Below are positions 44,518 through 53,025 of a stretch of DNA of 64,000 nucleotides, in pieces. Source of the DNA: Cryptosporangium aurantiacum (GTDB lineage Bacteria > Actinomycetota > Actinomycetes > Mycobacteriales > Cryptosporangiaceae); assembly GCF_900143005.1 (NCBI RefSeq), contig NZ_FRCS01000017.1, positions 1 through 64,000 of the forward strand, written 5' to 3'. The notes beneath the pieces were generated by a model. It was not told the DNA's origin. It was given only the letters and a program-made list of their open reading frames with translations, and did no database searches. How positions within the stretch are numbered: the stretch's first letter is position 1; each line of letters starts with the position of its first letter. Both the position numbers and the translations under genes were made by a program.

Positions 44518-44532
44518 TCTAACTGATTTAGG
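44518..44532. promoter_or_regulatory. candidate TetR operator, site e2
   Basis: TCTAACTGATTTAGG, two bases off consensus, 21 bases beyond e1 in the divergent promoter of the hydratase operon and the APC transporter (44646). Confidence 0.5.
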
Positions 44533-44645
44533 GAATTCGCTCCAGCAGTTGAAACCGGCCCGCCGCACTGCCACTATCTGGGGCCTCGCCGCAGGTCGCG
44601 CCCGGGGTAGTCGGGCGCGTGCGCCCCTTTCTGTCTGGAGTACCC

Positions 44646-46121
44646 ATGCGCACTGATGCGCGTCGCACCCCCGTCGGCACGAATACCGGACCGCGCCGTC
44701 CGGGCACGCTGCACCTCGTTGTGCTGCTCGCCATGGCACACGCTCCGTTCGTCCCGCTGTACGGGTTCCTCCCCACGATCTACCAGTACAGCGGCTCGGT
44801 GGCGGTGCCTTTGGTACTCGCGTTCGGCGGCATCGTCATGGTCGTGTTCTCCGCGGCGCACGCCGGGATGGCCCGGCGGGTCCCGCACGGCGGCGGTTTG
44901 CACGCGCTCGTCACCGCCGGTCTCGGGCCGGTGGCCGGGCTCGGCGCGGCGGCCCTGGCACTGGTTTCCTACCTCGCGTTCCTCGCCGGTGTGCTGGTGT
45001 TCTTCGGCGGAGCGCTCCGCGGCCTGGTGTTCGCGCTGGTCGACGTCGACACCCCGCTGTGGTGCAGCGTCGTCGCCGCGGCCGTGCTCGTCGCCGCCAC
45101 CACCCGGCTGCCGCTGCGCCACGTCGTCGGGCTGCTCGCGGTGCTCGGCGTGGTCCAGGTACTCGCGGTCGTCTGGCTGGACGTCGAGGCGCTGGCCAAC
45201 CCGGCCGGTGGAACGGTGTCGTTCGCCGGGCTGGACCCGGCTTCGCTGCTCACCGGCTCGTTCACGCTCGCGACGTGCCTCGCGCTGACCGCGTTCGTCG
45301 GCACCGAGGTCGGACTGGCCTACCGCGACGAGGCCGACGAGCCGGCGCGCACGGTCCCGCGCGCCACCACGATCGCCTACGCGCTGGTCACCGTCGTCCT
45401 CGTGGTCAGCGCCACCGCGATCAGCGTGGCACTGGGCCCGGAGGACGTGATCGCGATGGCGCAGGGCAGTTACCAGTCGCTGACCGGCACCGGGAGCCAG
45501 CCGCTGATCGTCGAGGTCGTGCTGCGGATCGTGGACCCGTCCTCGGTCGGCGCGGTCACCGACCTGCTCACCGCGTTGCTCGCGGCGGGCGGCCTCGCGG
45601 TCGGAGTGACGTTCGCGCACGCGATCGCCCGCCAGGTCGCCGCGCTGGCCCGCGACGGTGCCCTGCCGGCACCGCTGGCACATCGCGCCACCGACGGGAG
45701 GCCGACCAGGGCCGCGCTGATCGGCCCGGTGCTGTCCGGTGTGGCCGCGCTGGCCGCGGTCACCTCGGACTCGTCCTGGATGGCGCTGTTCCAGGGCATG
45801 ATCGGCGGCCTGGGCGTGACGCTGCTGATCGCGCTCACCGCGCTGGCGATCGTCGTCTGGTTCCTGCGCCGCGACGAGGAGGACACCGGCTTCCTCGGCT
45901 GGGAGACCCCGGTCGTCGCCGGCGCGTTCACGCTCGTCGTGACCGGCTTCGTCTACGTGTACTCGCTGATCCGGCTGCCCGACGTGCTCGGCGACGACGG
46001 CGCGATCGCCCGCTGGCTGTTCCCGCTGACGACGCTCGGCGCGCTGGCGGCCGGTCTGGTGTGGGGCGCGACCTCCCGGGTGCGCCAGGGATTCGACCAG
46101 GGACCGCCACGGGGGCGATGA
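44646..46121 (+). CDS. APC-superfamily amino-acid/amine permease
   Basis: 491 residues with about 12 hydrophobic segments and the APC pattern (PLVLAFGGIVMVVFSAAHAG, GTEVGLAYRDEADEPARTVP, where the acidic ARxxP loop follows helix 5). ATG 44646 follows TGGAG. Its promoter region holds sites e1/e2, so it may be a member of the regulon and bring in the substrate, possibly an organic amine or acid. Confidence 0.82.
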   Translation: MRTDARRTPVGTNTGPRRPGTLHLVVLLAMAHAPFVPLYGFLPTIYQYSGSVAVPLVLAFGGIVMVVFSAAHAGMARRVPHGGGLHALVTAGLGPVAGLGAAALALVSYLAFLAGVLVFFGGALRGLVFALVDVDTPLWCSVVAAAVLVAATTRLPLRHVVGLLAVLGVVQVLAVVWLDVEALANPAGGTVSFAGLDPASLLTGSFTLATCLALTAFVGTEVGLAYRDEADEPARTVPRATTIAYALVTVVLVVSATAISVALGPEDVIAMAQGSYQSLTGTGSQPLIVEVVLRIVDPSSVGAVTDLLTALLAAGGLAVGVTFAHAIARQVAALARDGALPAPLAHRATDGRPTRAALIGPVLSGVAALAAVTSDSSWMALFQGMIGGLGVTLLIALTALAIVVWFLRRDEEDTGFLGWETPVVAGAFTLVVTGFVYVYSLIRLPDVLGDDGAIARWLFPLTTLGALAAGLVWGATSRVRQGFDQGPPRGR

Positions 46122-46148
46122 CCGGCCGCGCACGCGATCGTCGGGTGC

Positions 46149-46754
46149 ATGGTCAATTTCAAGATCGAGGTCATCGTCCTGCCGGTTTCGGACGTGGACC
46201 GCGCGAAGGACTTCTACGGCAAGCTCGGTTTCCGGGAGGACGTGGACTACCACGGTCCGAACGGTTTCCGGCTCGTGCACTTCACCCCGCCCGGCTCGGC
46301 CGCGTCGCTCCTCTTCGGTCACGGGATCACCGCCGCCGAGCCGGGCTCCGCGCAGGGCGTCCACATGGTCGTCGACGACATCGTCGCCGCCAGGGACGAG
46401 CTGGTCTCCCGGGGCGTTCTGGTGAGCGAGGTCTACCACGACGCCGGAGGCGTGTTCCACCACGCCGGACGGAAGGACCGGGTGCCCGGGCTGCAGCCGG
46501 AGCGACGCTCGTACGGCTCGTTCGCGACGTTCACCGACCCGGACGGCAACCTGTTCACGCTGCAGGAGGTCACCGAGCGGCATCCGGGACGGATCACCCA
46601 GGTCGTGTACGGGTCGGTGGCCGAGGTGGAGCAGGCCCTGCGCGCCGCCGCGATCGCGCACGGCAAGCACGAGGAGGAGCTCGGCCACGCCGACGCGGAG
46701 TGGCCTGCCTGGTACGCGGCCTACATGGCCCGGGCGGCGGGGCTCGAGTCCTGA
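46149..46754 (+). CDS. VOC-family (glyoxalase-like) protein
   Basis: 201 residues. A single betaalphabetabetabeta glyoxalase module (VIVLPVSDVDRAKDFYGKLG, RLVHFTPPGSAASLLFG, FATFTDPDGNLFTLQEVTE) with a C-terminal helical extension that ends EWPAWYAAYMARAAG. Substrate unknown. Its 3' end overlaps the read-through tail of the SRPBCC remnant. Confidence 0.8.
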   Translation: MVNFKIEVIVLPVSDVDRAKDFYGKLGFREDVDYHGPNGFRLVHFTPPGSAASLLFGHGITAAEPGSAQGVHMVVDDIVAARDELVSRGVLVSEVYHDAGGVFHHAGRKDRVPGLQPERRSYGSFATFTDPDGNLFTLQEVTERHPGRITQVVYGSVAEVEQALRAAAIAHGKHEEELGHADAEWPAWYAAYMARAAGLES

Positions 46755-46957
46755 CCGGACACCCCGAGGGCGGGGGCCAGTTCGCGGCGTGAGCCCTCGG
46801 TGACGTCGGCGTGGCTGGGGCCGCTGTCGTGCACCTCCAGGTACTCGTCGGCGCTGGCGCTGAACAGCTCGGACCGGCCCGGCCCGAAGTCGGTGAGCGC
46901 GGCGACGAACTGCTCGGGCGTCGCGGTGGTCGTCTGGTGGAGGTGAATCGTGGACAT
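46721..46957 (-). pseudogene. truncated SRPBCC-family protein
   Basis: From ATG 46957 the first ~55 residues are the start of an SRPBCC/polyketide-cyclase-like protein (STIHLHQTTTATPEQFVAAL, EVHDSGPSHADVTEGS). After that the frame runs into the VOC gene's antisense and stops at 46721. Full proteins are about 150 residues, so the C-terminal two thirds were lost by a deletion. Confidence 0.7.
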
Positions 46958-47138
46958 GTCCGGGCTCCTTGCCGAGGGGTGGTGGGGCTGGTTTTCAGCC
47001 TGCCCCCGGAGGGGCACCGATCACCCCGGTGGAACCCCCTGGTCGGCGACACCAGGGTCGGGTACCGGGGTCGCCCGTGCCGAACCCGGGCCACTCTCGG
47101 ATGCGGATGCTTTTCCGTTTCGAAGGGTGGAGAGAACC

Positions 47139-47467
47139 ATGGCAGAGCCGACGGTGTGGCTGGTCACTGGCGCTTCCCGGGGGCTGGGCCGGTCGATTGC
47201 GGCAGCCGCTGCCTCCTCGGGTGCCCGGGTGATGGCGACCGCGCGGCGGGCAGGCGACCTGGACGATCTGGTGGCGGCGCACCCGGGCCGGGTGGAGGCG
47301 TTCGCGCTGGACGTCACCGACCCGCAGGCGGCCGCCGCCGCGGTGGCGCGCCGCGGCGGCTGCCGCTGGGCTCCGACGCGCTGGCGTCCGCGCTCGCGTC
47401 GGGGGCAGCGCGCAACGCCGAAGCCGAGAAGTGGGCCCACGTCAGCCGCTCGACCGACTACGCCTGA
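47139..47467 (+). pseudogene. SDR oxidoreductase with deleted centre
   Basis: From ATG 47139 the first ~68 residues are a normal SDR N-terminus (VWLVTGASRGLGRSIAAAAA, FALDVTDPQAAAAAV). At about 47355 homology resumes in another frame with RLPLGSDALASALASGAARN and EKWAHVSRSTDYA, the usual C-terminus of this SDR group. About 170 residues with the YxxxK site are missing. It is divergent from the SRPBCC remnant, so both halves of the pair have decayed. Confidence 0.8.
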
Positions 47468-47474
47468 CCGCGGC

Positions 47475-47900
47475 TCAGCCGTCCAGCTCGCGCTCCAGCA
47501 CTTCCAGGCCGCGCTCCAGGCCGGCGACGGCGTCGGCGGGCAGGGCGGCCAGCAGGCGCGTCATCGCGGCGTCGAACGTCGGGGTCGCCGCCGCGAGTTT
47601 CTCCCGGCCCGCGGTGGTGAGCACGAGCAGCGACGAGCGACGATCGTCCGGATTGGCCTGTCGTTCGCAGAAGCCCCGCGCCTCGAGCCGGTCGACGGCC
47701 TTGCTGGTGGCGCCGACCGTGAGGTCGAGCGCGCACGAGATGTCCTGCACCCGGCACGGGCCCGGGCCGCTCATCAGGCGGAGGAACTGCAGCGATCCGA
47801 CCGGCAGATCGTGCTCGGCACGCAGGCGAGCGTCGATCACGTTCCAGAGCCGGGTCTCGACCCGCACCAGGGCCGTGAAGAACACGAACGGATCCGCCAT
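47475..47900 (-). CDS. MarR-family regulator
   Basis: 141 residues, winged helix: CRVQDISCALDLTVGATSKAVDRLEARGF then DRRSSLLVLTTAGREKLA, the hallmark wing of MarR proteins. ATG 47900 follows GGAAG. A perfect palindrome between it and the divergent esterase gene is the expected operator. Confidence 0.87.
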   Translation of the reverse strand: MADPFVFFTALVRVETRLWNVIDARLRAEHDLPVGSLQFLRLMSGPGPCRVQDISCALDLTVGATSKAVDRLEARGFCERQANPDDRRSSLLVLTTAGREKLAAATPTFDAAMTRLLAALPADAVAGLERGLEVLERELDG

Positions 47901-47922
47901 CCAAACTTCCAATCGCGGGAAT

Positions 47923-47940
47923 TAGATTCCTAGGAATCTA
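47923..47940. promoter_or_regulatory. MarR operator palindrome
   Basis: TAGATTCCTAGGAATCTA, a perfect 18-bp palindrome 22 bases before the MarR start and 52 before the esterase start. Size and position fit a MarR dimer site. Confidence 0.75.
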
Positions 47941-47992
47941 GTTACTGGTAAACAGTCTCTGCACATCCTGGCAGACCCCGACGGAGGTCGAC

Positions 47993-48850
47993 GTGAACCG
48001 ACAGCAACAGCGGGACGATCTGATCGCGGCGCTGGCCGCCGCTCCGCCCATCGGCGGCACGGTGGCCGCCGAGCGGGAGTCGTTCGCCGCGGCCATGACC
48101 CATCCCCCGGCCCCGGACGTGACGCTGGGGGACGTCGTGCTCGGCGGACGGCCCGCCGTACGGGTGCAGCCCGTCACGACGCTGCTCTACCTGCACGGCG
48201 GCGGTTACGTGGTCGGCTCCGCCCGGACCGGGACCCACCTGGCCGCCGGACTCGCCCGCCGCCTCGGAGCCACCGCCTACTCCCTGGACTACCGGCTGGC
48301 TCCCGAGCACCCGTACCCGGCCGCGCTCGACGACGCGCTGGCCGCCTACCGCGAGCTGCTCGACACGGTTCCCGCCGAGCGGCTCCTCGTGGCCGGCGAC
48401 TCCGCGGGCGGCGGGCTGGCGGTGGCGCTGCTCGCCGCCGCCCGCGAGGCCGGGCTCGCCCAGCCGGCCGCCGCTGCGGTGTTCTCCCCGTGGGCCGACC
48501 TCACGCTGACCGGCGAGAGCATCCGCACCAGGGTCGGGCGCGACCCGCTGTTCGACGAGGCCGCGCTGCGGTGGTACGCGGACAAGTACGTGTCGGAGGA
48601 CGCGCGGGCGGCGAGCCCGATCTTCGCCGACCTCTCCGGGATCGCCCCGCTGCTGATCCAGGTCGGGAGCGTCGAGGTGCTGCTGGACGACGCGGTCCGG
48701 CTGGCGGCTCGCGCGGCCGCGGACGACGTCGAGGTGACGCTGGAGGTCGCCGCCGGGCTACCGCACGTCTATCAGCTCGCGCACGGCGTGCTCGACGACG
48801 CCGACGACGCCCTGGACCGCGCCGCTGCGTTCCTGACCCGTTCGCGCTGA
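47993..48850 (+). CDS. alpha/beta-hydrolase esterase (HSL family)
   Basis: 285 residues. Hormone-sensitive-lipase signatures: LLYLHGGGYVVGS oxyanion, DYRLAPEHPYPAALDD, nucleophile in VAGDSAGGGLA and late His in GLPHVYQL. It hydrolyses short-chain esters or lactones. GTG 47993; likely repressed by the divergent MarR protein. Confidence 0.87.
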   Translation: MNRQQQRDDLIAALAAAPPIGGTVAAERESFAAAMTHPPAPDVTLGDVVLGGRPAVRVQPVTTLLYLHGGGYVVGSARTGTHLAAGLARRLGATAYSLDYRLAPEHPYPAALDDALAAYRELLDTVPAERLLVAGDSAGGGLAVALLAAAREAGLAQPAAAAVFSPWADLTLTGESIRTRVGRDPLFDEAALRWYADKYVSEDARAASPIFADLSGIAPLLIQVGSVEVLLDDAVRLAARAAADDVEVTLEVAAGLPHVYQLAHGVLDDADDALDRAAAFLTRSR

Positions 48851-48866
48851 CCGTTTGACTCGTCCG

Positions 48867-48897
48867 CGCTGACCGGGCCGCCGTCCGGCGGTCAGCG
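48867..48897. terminator. bidirectional hairpin terminator
   Basis: Arms CGCTGACCG (48867-48875) and CGGTCAGCG (48889-48897), loop with extra GC pairing. It lies at the convergence of the esterase and the LacI gene, whose stop codon is in the right arm. Confidence 0.6.
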
Positions 48898-49953
48898 GGC
48901 GCCGCGCCCGGTGCTGCTCCGGGTGCTGCTCCGGCGGACGAGGGACCACCGCGCGGCGCGGGGGCTCGTCTGCTGCCCGAGCGCGACCTGGGCGCAGACC
49001 GCGCCCTGTTCGCGCAGCGACTGCGCGACCGTGGTCAGCCCGAGCCGCGCCGCCACCTCGGCGTCGTCCCACCCGGTGACCGCGAGGTCGTCCGGGACGG
49101 CGCACCCGGCGGCGCGGGCCGCGGCGAGCACGCCCGCCGCCTGCTGGTCACCCATCGCGGCGATCGCATCGGGCGGATCGGCGGATCCGAGCAGCGTCGC
49201 CGCGAGGCGTTCGGCCTCGGCGGCGTCGTTGCGCGCGCAGACCGCGACGACGACGTCGTCCCAGGCGAACCCGGTGCGCTCGGCGGCGTCCCGATAACCC
49301 TGGAGCCGCTCGCGGGTCACCGGGAACGTGGCGTGCGGCAGGTCGGCGGCCCGTCCGATCGTGCTGACCCGTTCGCGGGACAGCGGGAAACTCAGGATCG
49401 CCGGGCGCCGCGCGCCCGCGAACGCGAGCACTCCGACCGCGGCGGCCGCGGCGCGGTTGTCGACGGTCACCAGCTCCAGTCCGCGAACCGCCGGTCCACC
49501 GTGGATCACCGCCGGACGCTTCGTCGCGCGGACGGCGGCGAGCACGGGGTCGTCGTCCGAGGTCGTCCAGACGATGAACCCGTCGACGGCGGCGCCGGTG
49601 ACCCGCGGGACGTCGTCGGGGGCGCCGGTGATCGGCAGGATCGTCATGCCGTAACCGCGGCCGGCGCAGACCTCGGCGATCCCGGCCAGGAACGCGACGG
49701 CTCCGGGGTCGTCGAACGCGTAGGTCAGGTGCTCGCCCAGGACGACGCCGAGCGTCTGGGTGCTGCCGCGGCGCAGCGATCGGGCGCTGGGATCCGGCCC
49801 GGCGTACCCCAGGCGTTCGGCCGCCTCCAGCACCTTCGAGCGCGCCTGGTCGGAGACGCGCCCGGGCTGGTTGTACGTGTAGGACGCGGTCATCACCGAG
49901 ACGCCGGCCAGCTCGGCCACCTGGGCCAGCGTGACCCGCTTCGAGGATGCCAC
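48892..49953 (-). CDS. LacI-family regulator
   Basis: 353 residues. Helix-turn-helix and hinge: VTLAQVAELAGVSVMTASYT, then PSARSLRRGSTQTLGVVLGE, followed by a two-lobed ligand domain. The protein is divergent from a sugar-type MFS gene with an operator in between, so the ligand may be a carbohydrate. The C-terminal tail is Ser/Arg-rich and looks disordered. Confidence 0.87.
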   Translation of the reverse strand: MASSKRVTLAQVAELAGVSVMTASYTYNQPGRVSDQARSKVLEAAERLGYAGPDPSARSLRRGSTQTLGVVLGEHLTYAFDDPGAVAFLAGIAEVCAGRGYGMTILPITGAPDDVPRVTGAAVDGFIVWTTSDDDPVLAAVRATKRPAVIHGGPAVRGLELVTVDNRAAAAAVGVLAFAGARRPAILSFPLSRERVSTIGRAADLPHATFPVTRERLQGYRDAAERTGFAWDDVVVAVCARNDAAEAERLAATLLGSADPPDAIAAMGDQQAAGVLAAARAAGCAVPDDLAVTGWDDAEVAARLGLTTVAQSLREQGAVCAQVALGQQTSPRAARWSLVRRSSTRSSTGRGAR

Positions 49954-49972
49954 GTGCTCAGCCTAGCTCGGC

Positions 49973-49988
49973 TGTGTATCGTTACACA
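49973..49988. promoter_or_regulatory. LacI operator
   Basis: TGTGTATCGTTACACA: 6-base perfect arms with a central TCGT, typical of LacI sites. It ends just before the MFS start codon (49990) and 20 bases before the LacI start. Confidence 0.65.
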
Positions 49989-49989
49989 C

Positions 49990-51174
49990 ATGCCACGCCT
50001 CACGACTTCGGCCTTCGTCGCGTTCGCCGCCTTCGGCGCGTTCTGGGGGGTGTGGGGCGCATCCGTGCCCCGCGTCCAGCAGCAAGCCGGGCTCAGCGAC
50101 GGCGAGCTGGGGTTAGCGCTGCTGTTCGTCGGCGCGGGCGCTCTTCCCGCGATGCTGCTGGTCGGCCGGGCGCTCGACCGCTGGGGGCTCCCGGTCGCGG
50201 CCGCGCTCATCGCGTCGCTCGGCGTCGCCGCCGCGGGGCTGGCGCTGACCGCGGTGGACCTGGTCAGCCTGTGCGCCGGGCTGGCGCTCGTCGGCGCCAC
50301 CAGCGGAGCCGCCGACGTGGCGATGAACGCGGTCGCCGGACGGGCCGAGACGCTCGCCGGGCGACCGGTCATCACGCGGGCGCACGGTGTGTTCTCGAGC
50401 CTGGTGGTCCTCGGCAGCCTCGGGACCGGTCTGGCCTCGGCGGCGTCGCTGCCGCTCGCGGTGCCGTTCGTCGTCGTCGCGGTGCTGTCGGTGGCGGCCG
50501 GTGTCGCGCTGCGCCGGACGTTGCCGGTGGGTGTCGCTTCCCCGGAGCCTCGCCGGGATGCGGTGGCGACCGGCCGGTGGCGGATCGGCCCGTTCGTGCT
50601 CGTCGGGATCCTGGGCGCTCTGGCGTTCGCCAGCGAGAACGCGCACCAGAGCTGGAGCGCGGTCTTCGCCGACGACGAACTGCACGCCACCGGAGGGCTG
50701 AGCGCGGTGGCGCCCGCCGTGTTCGCGGCCACGGTCGCGCTGACCCGGTTCGCGGCCGGCGGCCTGGGCGCCGACCGGGCCGGCACCGTGCTACTGGCCG
50801 GCGCCGTCGGTGCCGCCGCCGGCGCGGGCCTGATCGCGGTGGCGCCCACGCTCGTCGTCGCCGCGCTCGGGCTCGCGCTGGCGGCGGCCGGAACCGCGGT
50901 GCTGTTCCCTACCCTCGTCGGCATCGTGTCGCGGGCGGTCGACGAGACGCACCGGGGCCGCGCGACGTCGATCGTCACGACCGTGTCGTACCTGGGGTTC
51001 CTCGGCGGCCCGGTGTACGTCGGGCTCTGGTCGGACGCGGTGGGGCTGCGCGGGGCGATGGTGGCGGTGGCGGCGCTCGGCGTCGGACTGCTCGTCCTCG
51101 CGCCGCCGCTACTCCGCCTCAGCGGCCTCAGCCGCCTCCGCCCCGAGCAGCTGGACGCCGCCGTCGGGGCATGA
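49990..51174 (+). CDS. MFS transporter
   Basis: 394 residues with about 12 hydrophobic helices, the MFS loop GRALDRWGLP after helix 2 and a matching GADRAG in the second half. ATG 49990 is the first in-frame start after the operator and has no ribosome site, suggesting leaderless translation. Substrate unknown; a sugar is possible given the LacI partner. Confidence 0.82.
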   Translation: MPRLTTSAFVAFAAFGAFWGVWGASVPRVQQQAGLSDGELGLALLFVGAGALPAMLLVGRALDRWGLPVAAALIASLGVAAAGLALTAVDLVSLCAGLALVGATSGAADVAMNAVAGRAETLAGRPVITRAHGVFSSLVVLGSLGTGLASAASLPLAVPFVVVAVLSVAAGVALRRTLPVGVASPEPRRDAVATGRWRIGPFVLVGILGALAFASENAHQSWSAVFADDELHATGGLSAVAPAVFAATVALTRFAAGGLGADRAGTVLLAGAVGAAAGAGLIAVAPTLVVAALGLALAAAGTAVLFPTLVGIVSRAVDETHRGRATSIVTTVSYLGFLGGPVYVGLWSDAVGLRGAMVAVAALGVGLLVLAPPLLRLSGLSRLRPEQLDAAVGA

Positions 51175-51184
51175 CGCCGCCCGG

Positions 51185-51230
51185 GCGGATTGCATTTGGG
51201 AGACCCGGGGCCCTTCCAAATGCAATCCGC
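51185..51230. terminator. strong hairpin terminator
   Basis: Perfect 15-base arms GCGGATTGCATTTGG (51185-51199) and CCAAATGCAATCCGC (51216-51230). It lies between the MFS gene (ends 51174) and the convergent small gene (ends 51256). Confidence 0.7.
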
Positions 51231-51255
51231 TCAACGGCGACTCGGTGCCACGAGG

Positions 51256-51474
51256 CTAGTCGCCGTCCCGCGGACGCGGGACCCGGCCGGCCGCACCCTG
51301 TTTCGCGGCGACGAGCCGGCCGAACAGCCGGGCCTGGTCCTCCGGCAGCGCGGTCGACAACTCCCGGCCGAGCCGCAGCACGGCGTCCAGCTGACCGGCG
51401 GTCTGGATGCGCCCGAGCGTCTCGTGATACGTCGCCGCGAGACGGACGATCGCCAGCCTCTCGGTGTCTTCCAT
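51256..51474 (-). CDS. small hypothetical protein
   Basis: 72 residues from ATG 51474, which has GGGGAG upstream. The sequence is helical (ERLAIVRLAATYHETLGRI, AVLRLGRELSTALPEDQARL). Composition and ribosome site support it as real. No family recognised. The frame stays open upstream to 51555, but that part is unlikely. Confidence 0.55.
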   Translation of the reverse strand: MEDTERLAIVRLAATYHETLGRIQTAGQLDAVLRLGRELSTALPEDQARLFGRLVAAKQGAAGRVPRPRDGD

Positions 51475-51699
51475 CAGTTCTCCCCTGCGTCCGCTGTTCG
51501 CAGACACAGAGGCGCGGGCGCCCGGATTGATACATCCCGCAGGCTGCCGGACCACCGGATGTTTGGGCTTGTTATTGCGGTGCGCGCACCCGTTACACGA
51601 CGTCAGACCCGGGCTGACCCGGAAACGGCACGAGGGCTTGACCGTCGGCCCTAACCTTGCAGTGCTTGGTTCGCTCGGCTTGCATCGGGGGGCGTCTGG

Positions 51700-53025
51700 G
51701 TGTCGGTCGAACTTCCTACGCGGATCGCGACGTTACCGGCCGTCCGGCGGGCGAGAACCACCCCCGGGCTCCTCGTCACGCTCACCGCCGCCCTGGTCGC
51801 CCTGGCCGTGCTGTTCGGCGTCGTCGGCCTGCTGGCCGTGCAGCAGCGCGCGGCGCGCGTCGACCAGATCCGGACGGTCAGCGGGCCGCTGAGCGTCCAC
51901 GCCCTGGACGTCTACCGGTCACTGTCGGACGCCGACGCCACCGCCGCGGCGGCGTTCCTCTCCAAGGGGGTCGAGACCCCGGCGCTGCGCCAGCGGTACC
52001 TCGACGACATCGCCAGGGCCAGTTCGGCGCTCGCGCTCGCGCTGCGCGCCACCGACGACGCCACCGACCCGAACAACCGGAGCGAGACGCTGCTCCGTTC
52101 GCTCGCCGTCCAACTGCCGGTCTACACCGGAGTCGTGGAGACCGCGCGGGCGTACAACCGCCAGCGGCTCCCGCTGGGCGGCGCCTACCTGCAGGAGGCG
52201 TCCGGCCTGATGCGCGGCACGCTGCTCCCCGCCGCGCAGGAGCTGTTCACGCTGGAGACCGACCGGCTGGCCGCGGCTCAGCGGAGCGGCGCCGACTTCC
52301 CGGTGCTCGTTTTCCTGCTCGGCCTGGTCCTGTTCGGCGCGCTGATCGGCGTCCAGGTGTTCGTCACTCGCCGGACCAACCGGCTGGTCAACCCGGGCCT
52401 CGCGGTGGCGACGCTGGCCACAGTGGTCTCGATCGTCTGGGTGACGGTCGCGCTGGGCTCGGCGACCGGCCATGTCGACACCGGACGCCGGACCGGATCG
52501 GCCCTGTTCGCCGACCTCGCCGAGGCCAGGGTGCTCGCCCTGCAGGCCCGCGCCGACGAGTCGCTCGCGCTGATCGCGCGCGGCGACGGGGCGTCCGACG
52601 AGGATCACTACCAGGTGATGATGGATCAGCTCCTCGGCGAGGACCGGCAGTCGGGTGTGCTCCGCGAGATCACCGACCGGGCGCGGGACACCGGCGACCG
52701 GGACCTGGTTGCCGGTCTCACCGAGACCGCGCGCGCCTGGGAGGCGCAGCACGACGGCCTCCGCCTCCTCGACGACCAGGGCCGGCACGCCGAGGCGGTC
52801 ACGCTCGCGTTGAGCGACAACGCCGAGAGCCCGTCGACGGGGTTCGCGAAGCTCGACGCGGACCTCGGCAAGGCCATCGAGATCACCGGCGACCGGTTCG
52901 CCCGGGAGTCCGGCGACGCCGTCGGCGGCCTGACCAGCGCGCGGATCGGGCTCGTGCTGCCGATCCTGATCGTCCTCGTCGCGACGGTGCTCGGCACCCG
53001 CGCCCGGATCGGGGAGTACCGATGA
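51700..53025 (+). CDS. glnX: GlnX-like membrane sensor
   Basis: 441 residues: helix (LLVTLTAALVALAVLFGVVG), a ~150-residue helical extracellular domain, two helices (FPVLVFLLGLVLFGALIGV, VATLATVVSIVWVTVALGS), a second extracellular domain, and a last helix (IGLVLPILIVLVATVLGT). This layout and the order glnX-glnH-...-pknG are those of the mycobacterial amino-acid (Asp/Glu)-sensing system in which GlnX relays the signal from GlnH to the kinase PknG. Overlaps glnH by 4 bases. Confidence 0.8.
   Translation: MSVELPTRIATLPAVRRARTTPGLLVTLTAALVALAVLFGVVGLLAVQQRAARVDQIRTVSGPLSVHALDVYRSLSDADATAAAAFLSKGVETPALRQRYLDDIARASSALALALRATDDATDPNNRSETLLRSLAVQLPVYTGVVETARAYNRQRLPLGGAYLQEASGLMRGTLLPAAQELFTLETDRLAAAQRSGADFPVLVFLLGLVLFGALIGVQVFVTRRTNRLVNPGLAVATLATVVSIVWVTVALGSATGHVDTGRRTGSALFADLAEARVLALQARADESLALIARGDGASDEDHYQVMMDQLLGEDRQSGVLREITDRARDTGDRDLVAGLTETARAWEAQHDGLRLLDDQGRHAEAVTLALSDNAESPSTGFAKLDADLGKAIEITGDRFARESGDAVGGLTSARIGLVLPILIVLVATVLGTRARIGEYR

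Noticed and set aside
30684-44532. The CCTAA palindromes as KstR or KstR2 cholesterol-regulon sites
   Set aside because: The sequence does not fit the tnnAACnnGTTnnA or AnCAAGnnCTTGnT patterns, and no classical cholesterol genes are present.
44574-46688. A 704-codon open frame antisense to the APC permease and VOC genes
   Set aside because: No recognisable motif, extreme Arg/Gln/Asp content, and a clear real gene on the other strand.
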